25,307 bases of DNA, taken from the IMG/VR virus record IMGVR_UViG_3300045453_000071, positions 1 to 25,307 of that record. One strand, written 5' to 3'. Positions 22,586-25,307 of this stretch are shown piece after piece. The number at the start of each line of letters is the position of its first letter. Positions within the stretch are counted from its first letter, which is position 1. The position numbers and the translations under genes were made by a program. Origin of the DNA: a virus. Below the pieces are notes generated by a model. That model was not told where the DNA came from and searched no databases. It was given only the letters and a program-made list of their open reading frames with translations.

Positions 22586-23614
22586 CTAATTTCCACACAA
22601 TCCAGCTAAAAACTCCATCAGGGAGGCATCTTCGTTCCATAATGGTTCATTATTTGTCGTAAGCGTTGCCGAATGAGCCTTGTTTAAAGCTTCGCGTATA
22701 CTTTTGCTGTCCGCTTTGGCGTAAACCTCGGTCGTTTTAACGCTTTCATGCCCAAGAAAATCGCGTATGTATATCAGAGGAACGCCTGCCTGCAGCAAAT
22801 GCATGGCTTTTGAATGTCTCATGCAATGCGGGGAGAACTTTTCGGGAATCTGCCCAGGCAGTTCCAGCCTTACCTTGTCTGTGTACCTTTTTAAGATATA
22901 TGTGACGCCTGCCCGCGTCAGTTGTCCTCCACTATGGTTAACAAACAGCAACTTATCCTTTGTTTCAGGCTGTCCCAATCGTTCGCGTAAAAGGTAATTT
23001 TTAATAAGAGCGTTTGTTTTATCGGACAATGGAACAACTCTGTCCTTATTACCCTTACCGTGCAGGGTAAGCGTTGCCGGCATCTGGGTACGGATATCGC
23101 CTATGCGTATTTGCGTGATTTCACTAACCCTTGCGCCGCTGTCATAAAGCATAGTAAGAATAAGCATATCACGGTATCCAGACCTCCTTGTGCTATCAGG
23201 CTGCCTGAGCAAGCAGGCTACCGCAGCGTCTGTCATGTAACTAACCGTCGGTTCGGGCTGTTTTTTAATTCGAATCGATAGGATTTCGCTTGCCGTACTC
23301 AAATATTCTGGGAACGCGAATTTAATATAGCCGAAAAATGATTTTAATGCCGCCAACCGCTGGTTACGGGTTGAAACTGATTTTCCATCCGCCTCAAGCT
23401 TGGAGAGAAATCCGGTAATCAGTTCACGGGAAAAATCAGAAATAACCAGTTTTTCCGGCGGGATTCTCGCTGTTTCCATGCAATAGAGGATGAATTGCTT
23501 GAAGGTGTCGCGGTATGAGCTTATTGTGTTTTCGGAAAACCCGCGTTCCCCTGGCAAGTATACTTTAAAGAAACGCGATACGGCATACCCGAAGTTTTGC
23601 TTTTCATTCTTCAT
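22586..23614 (-). CDS. Tyrosine recombinase, third of trio (RitC-like)
   Basis: A 342-residue tyrosine recombinase. Residues about 10-105 form the SAM-like core-binding domain (FSENTISSYRDTFKQF). The catalytic domain keeps all key residues: Arg in YDSGARVSEI, Lys in HGKGNKDRVVPL, HxxR in SPHCMRHSKAM, and His then Tyr in LGHESVKTTEVYAKAD. It should cut DNA through a phosphotyrosine bond. GGAGG lies 9 nt before ATG 23614, which overlaps the second gene by 11 nt. The inverted half-sites follow its stop closely and are likely its substrate. Confidence 0.92.
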   Translation of the reverse strand: MKNEKQNFGYAVSRFFKVYLPGERGFSENTISSYRDTFKQFILYCMETARIPPEKLVISDFSRELITGFLSKLEADGKSVSTRNQRLAALKSFFGYIKFAFPEYLSTASEILSIRIKKQPEPTVSYMTDAAVACLLRQPDSTRRSGYRDMLILTMLYDSGARVSEITQIRIGDIRTQMPATLTLHGKGNKDRVVPLSDKTNALIKNYLLRERLGQPETKDKLLFVNHSGGQLTRAGVTYILKRYTDKVRLELPGQIPEKFSPHCMRHSKAMHLLQAGVPLIYIRDFLGHESVKTTEVYAKADSKSIREALNKAHSATLTTNNEPLWNEDASLMEFLAGLCGN

Positions 23615-24602
23615 ATCCGGTTACCTCCGGCAGAATCGCCGCACAGACCGAGGCGGCAGTTTCCAGGAATTCTGGGTAAACCTCAGCGGTGAGGCGCAGA
23701 TACTTTTCAGTCGAAGTAATTTTACTGTGTCCTAGATATGACATCAAAATCGGCAAAGAAACATATATATCTTTGCCCTCGGCGACGTTCTTTTGCAACG
23801 AGCGGACGGCAAAAGTGTGTCGCAGATCATGAACCCGAGGACCCTTGCCTTGCCCCTGATGAGGGATATCGCTCTGCCATAGCACTGTACGGAACTTATC
23901 ATACACAGTACGCTGGCTATATTTCTCGCCAAGCGAGTTTGGAAAGAAGAAACCCTCGGCAGCTATCCCAATAGAATTTTTATTGGCTTCGGCGTAAACC
24001 CTCAATGTTTCCAACAACGAAGCCGAAATAGGCAAACGTCTGCAGTTGTCGAATTTCGAGTTTTCAATGAACAAAAGACCCTTATCGAGGTCAACGTCCC
24101 TAACGCGGAGTTCGAGAGCCTCTGAAACCCGCAATCCGCAGCAATACAGGACTTTCAGTATCGCGGGAAACACCAGATGAAACATCGACCGTCCTTTGGG
24201 TTTGCCGAGATTGTTGGCGACTCGAAAAATCCGCACCATCTCATCTTCGGTAAAGATATATGGAATGTACCGTTCCTTTTGTGCGCAGTATCCAGGGTAA
24301 GGATTCCACGTAACAAGACAACCGACGGAACGCATATAGTCCGAAAAGCATTTCAAGATTGATGTGCGGTGTGCCAATGTGCTTGAAGATTGACTTTGGC
24401 TTTCAGAAATCCAGTCAGAAACAAGATCCGCTTCCACTAACGGTTCCGCACAGCCTTGTCTTACACAATACCGGTCGAACTGCCTAAGCACCCCTGATTG
24501 GACACAGAACTTTGCGCCGAGAGACTCACGCAGTTCTATGTAGTCGCGGATATACGGCGCAAACACACTGTTGAATTCGAAGGTTGGCTTCTTGTAAATC
24601 AT
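23604..24602 (-). CDS. Tyrosine recombinase, second of trio (RitB-like)
   Basis: A 332-residue tyrosine recombinase. N-terminal core-binding domain at about 10-100 (IRDYIELRESLGAKF), then the catalytic domain with Arg in YCCGLRVSEALEL, Lys in FIENSKFDNCRRLPI, HxxR in VHDLRHTFAVRSL, and His then Tyr in LGHSKITSTEKYLRL. All catalytic residues are present. ATG 24602 is chosen because GGAGG lies 7 nt upstream and it overlaps the previous stop as ATGA. Its place between two other recombinases suggests they act as one complex. Confidence 0.92.
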   Translation of the reverse strand: MIYKKPTFEFNSVFAPYIRDYIELRESLGAKFCVQSGVLRQFDRYCVRQGCAEPLVEADLVSDWISESQSQSSSTLAHRTSILKCFSDYMRSVGCLVTWNPYPGYCAQKERYIPYIFTEDEMVRIFRVANNLGKPKGRSMFHLVFPAILKVLYCCGLRVSEALELRVRDVDLDKGLLFIENSKFDNCRRLPISASLLETLRVYAEANKNSIGIAAEGFFFPNSLGEKYSQRTVYDKFRTVLWQSDIPHQGQGKGPRVHDLRHTFAVRSLQKNVAEGKDIYVSLPILMSYLGHSKITSTEKYLRLTAEVYPEFLETAASVCAAILPEVTGYEE

Positions 24603-25307
24603 ACCGGCACCTCCAAAGCGCAAACGATGAGTTGCGGAACGTCTATCTTGGTATAGAGCGTTGTCACGTTCAGTTCAGAGTGGCCGAGTATTCCTGAAAT
24701 CGTAGTAAGCGAAACGTCCTGTTTCAGCAACTCACTGGCAAGGCCATAGCGGAGCATGTGGAAACTGCTCTTGCTTTTCGCTCCGCCCTTAACACCTGCC
24801 GCTGTTGCGTATTTCCCTATTATGTGTGCCAAGTTGTCATGCGTTCCAAATGAATCATACGGAGCCACATGGCGTACAAATACGGTGCTCGTTTCGGTTT
24901 GCGGCCGACCATTCTTTAAGTAGTCAATGATTGCCCAACCGACGTCCGGCAGCAAATCCAACATAAGGGACCTGCCTGTCTTAACTTGGACAATACTGAT
25001 TTTATTTGAAACAAAATCAATATCGGAAAGCTTGAGGTTCTTGATGTCGCTGATTCTCAAACCATAACGTGCGCCAATTAAAATCATTGCGTAATCTCGC
25101 TTACCGCGCGGGTTGGCTCGGTCGATTTGAGCCAGCATTAGCCCGATTTCTTTTGATTCGTAGTACTCCGGGACTTTTCGGTCTTTGAATACCGACACGT
25201 CTGGGAATGTAAATCTTTCAACAGCGGAGTTTTCGATTCTCGCAAAGTCTAAGAAGGCTTTCAACACGCTAATCCTACCGGAAATATAGCTTTTCGCACA
25301 ACCTGCA
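24599..25307 (-). CDS. Tyrosine recombinase, first of trio (RitA-like), 5' end outside window
   Basis: The reading frame is open to the window edge, so the N-terminus is missing; 236 codons are visible. Residues just inside the edge (SYISGRISVLKAFLDFAR) belong to the core-binding domain. The catalytic domain shows Arg in GARYGLRISDIKNL, Lys in IVQVKTGRSLML, HxxR in FHMLRYGLASELL, and His then Tyr in LGHSELNVTTLYTKID, a complete set. A GTG at 25267 exists but lies inside the conserved domain and is not a credible start. Confidence 0.9.
   Translation of the reverse strand, partial: AGCAKSYISGRISVLKAFLDFARIENSAVERFTFPDVSVFKDRKVPEYYESKEIGLMLAQIDRANPRGKRDYAMILIGARYGLRISDIKNLKLSDIDFVSNKISIVQVKTGRSLMLDLLPDVGWAIIDYLKNGRPQTETSTVFVRHVAPYDSFGTHDNLAHIIGKYATAAGVKGGAKSKSSFHMLRYGLASELLKQDVSLTTISGILGHSELNVTTLYTKIDVPQLIVCALEVPV

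Larger units (their letters stand above)
22508..25307 (-). mobile_element. Recombinase-in-trio (RIT) element, partial
   Basis: Three consecutive tyrosine recombinase genes in the same direction with overlapping ends (ATGA, then an 11-nt overlap), and an inverted-repeat site just beyond the last gene, match RIT elements, which consist of exactly three such genes. GC content is visibly lower than in the phage genes. The left end is probably near 22494-22508; the right end lies outside the window. Confidence 0.75.

Noticed and set aside
22301-22609. A 102-codon plus-strand frame over the RIT junction
   Set aside because: It crosses the palindrome and the inverted half-sites and ends inside the third recombinase gene. 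It has no motif and no good ribosome site.
1-25307. tRNA genes, CRISPR arrays and riboswitches
   Set aside because: No cloverleaf-like sequence, regularly spaced repeats or recognisable riboswitch core was seen on either strand.

Overview
The window is most of the late (structural and lysis) half of an HK97-type siphophage prophage, with mobile DNA at both edges. Strong GGAGG ribosome binding sites, the SHOCT-protein/large-serine-recombinase arrangement and the DUF5049/cyclotransferase/amidoligase trio suggest a moderately GC-rich member of the Firmicutes, class Clostridia. This is an inference from gene content; genus and species cannot be told. Almost all genes lie on the minus strand, so the phage reads from right to left.

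Layout from right to left. (1) 25307-22586: three overlapping tyrosine recombinase genes, the first cut by the window edge, with the organisation of a recombinase-in-trio (RIT) element. Just beyond the last gene is a set of inverted half-sites (22508-22577) that looks like a recombination site. (2) 22493-22389: a small gene remnant with a near-perfect palindrome, where the RIT element meets phage DNA. (3) 22270-20690: amidoligase, gamma-glutamylcyclotransferase-like protein and DUF5049 protein, probably a peptide-modification cassette. (4) 20609-15854: large terminase, portal, ClpP-like prohead protease and major capsid protein, followed by a hairpin that may attenuate transcription. (5) 15789-12759: head-tail connectors, tail completion protein, two tandem tail-tube paralogues, and tail assembly chaperones joined by a textbook -1 frameshift site (GGGAAAC). 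(6) 12754-4133: tape measure, distal tail protein, tail fibre, tail hub, two small proteins sharing a module, and an 835-residue protein whose GH18 barrel appears split by carbohydrate-binding domains. (7) 4051-2120: a less GC-rich accessory block with two unrecognised minus-strand genes and one plus-strand gene that has its own promoter and terminator (a lysogenically expressed 'moron' candidate). (8) 2065-860: holin and amidase, then a terminator. (9) 824-111: zinc-ribbon HTH protein, SHOCT protein and the first 33 codons of a large serine recombinase. That recombinase, the likely phage integrase, is cut off by the end of an IS element (1-115) with IS21-like repeated ends.

The structural genes are tightly packed, with repeated ATGA, TAATG and TGATG overlaps, as expected for one long late transcript with translational coupling. 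All structural genes look intact, but the integrase is broken and the upstream end of the late operon is interrupted by the RIT element. The prophage is therefore probably unable to excise by itself. No tRNA, rRNA or CRISPR array was seen.
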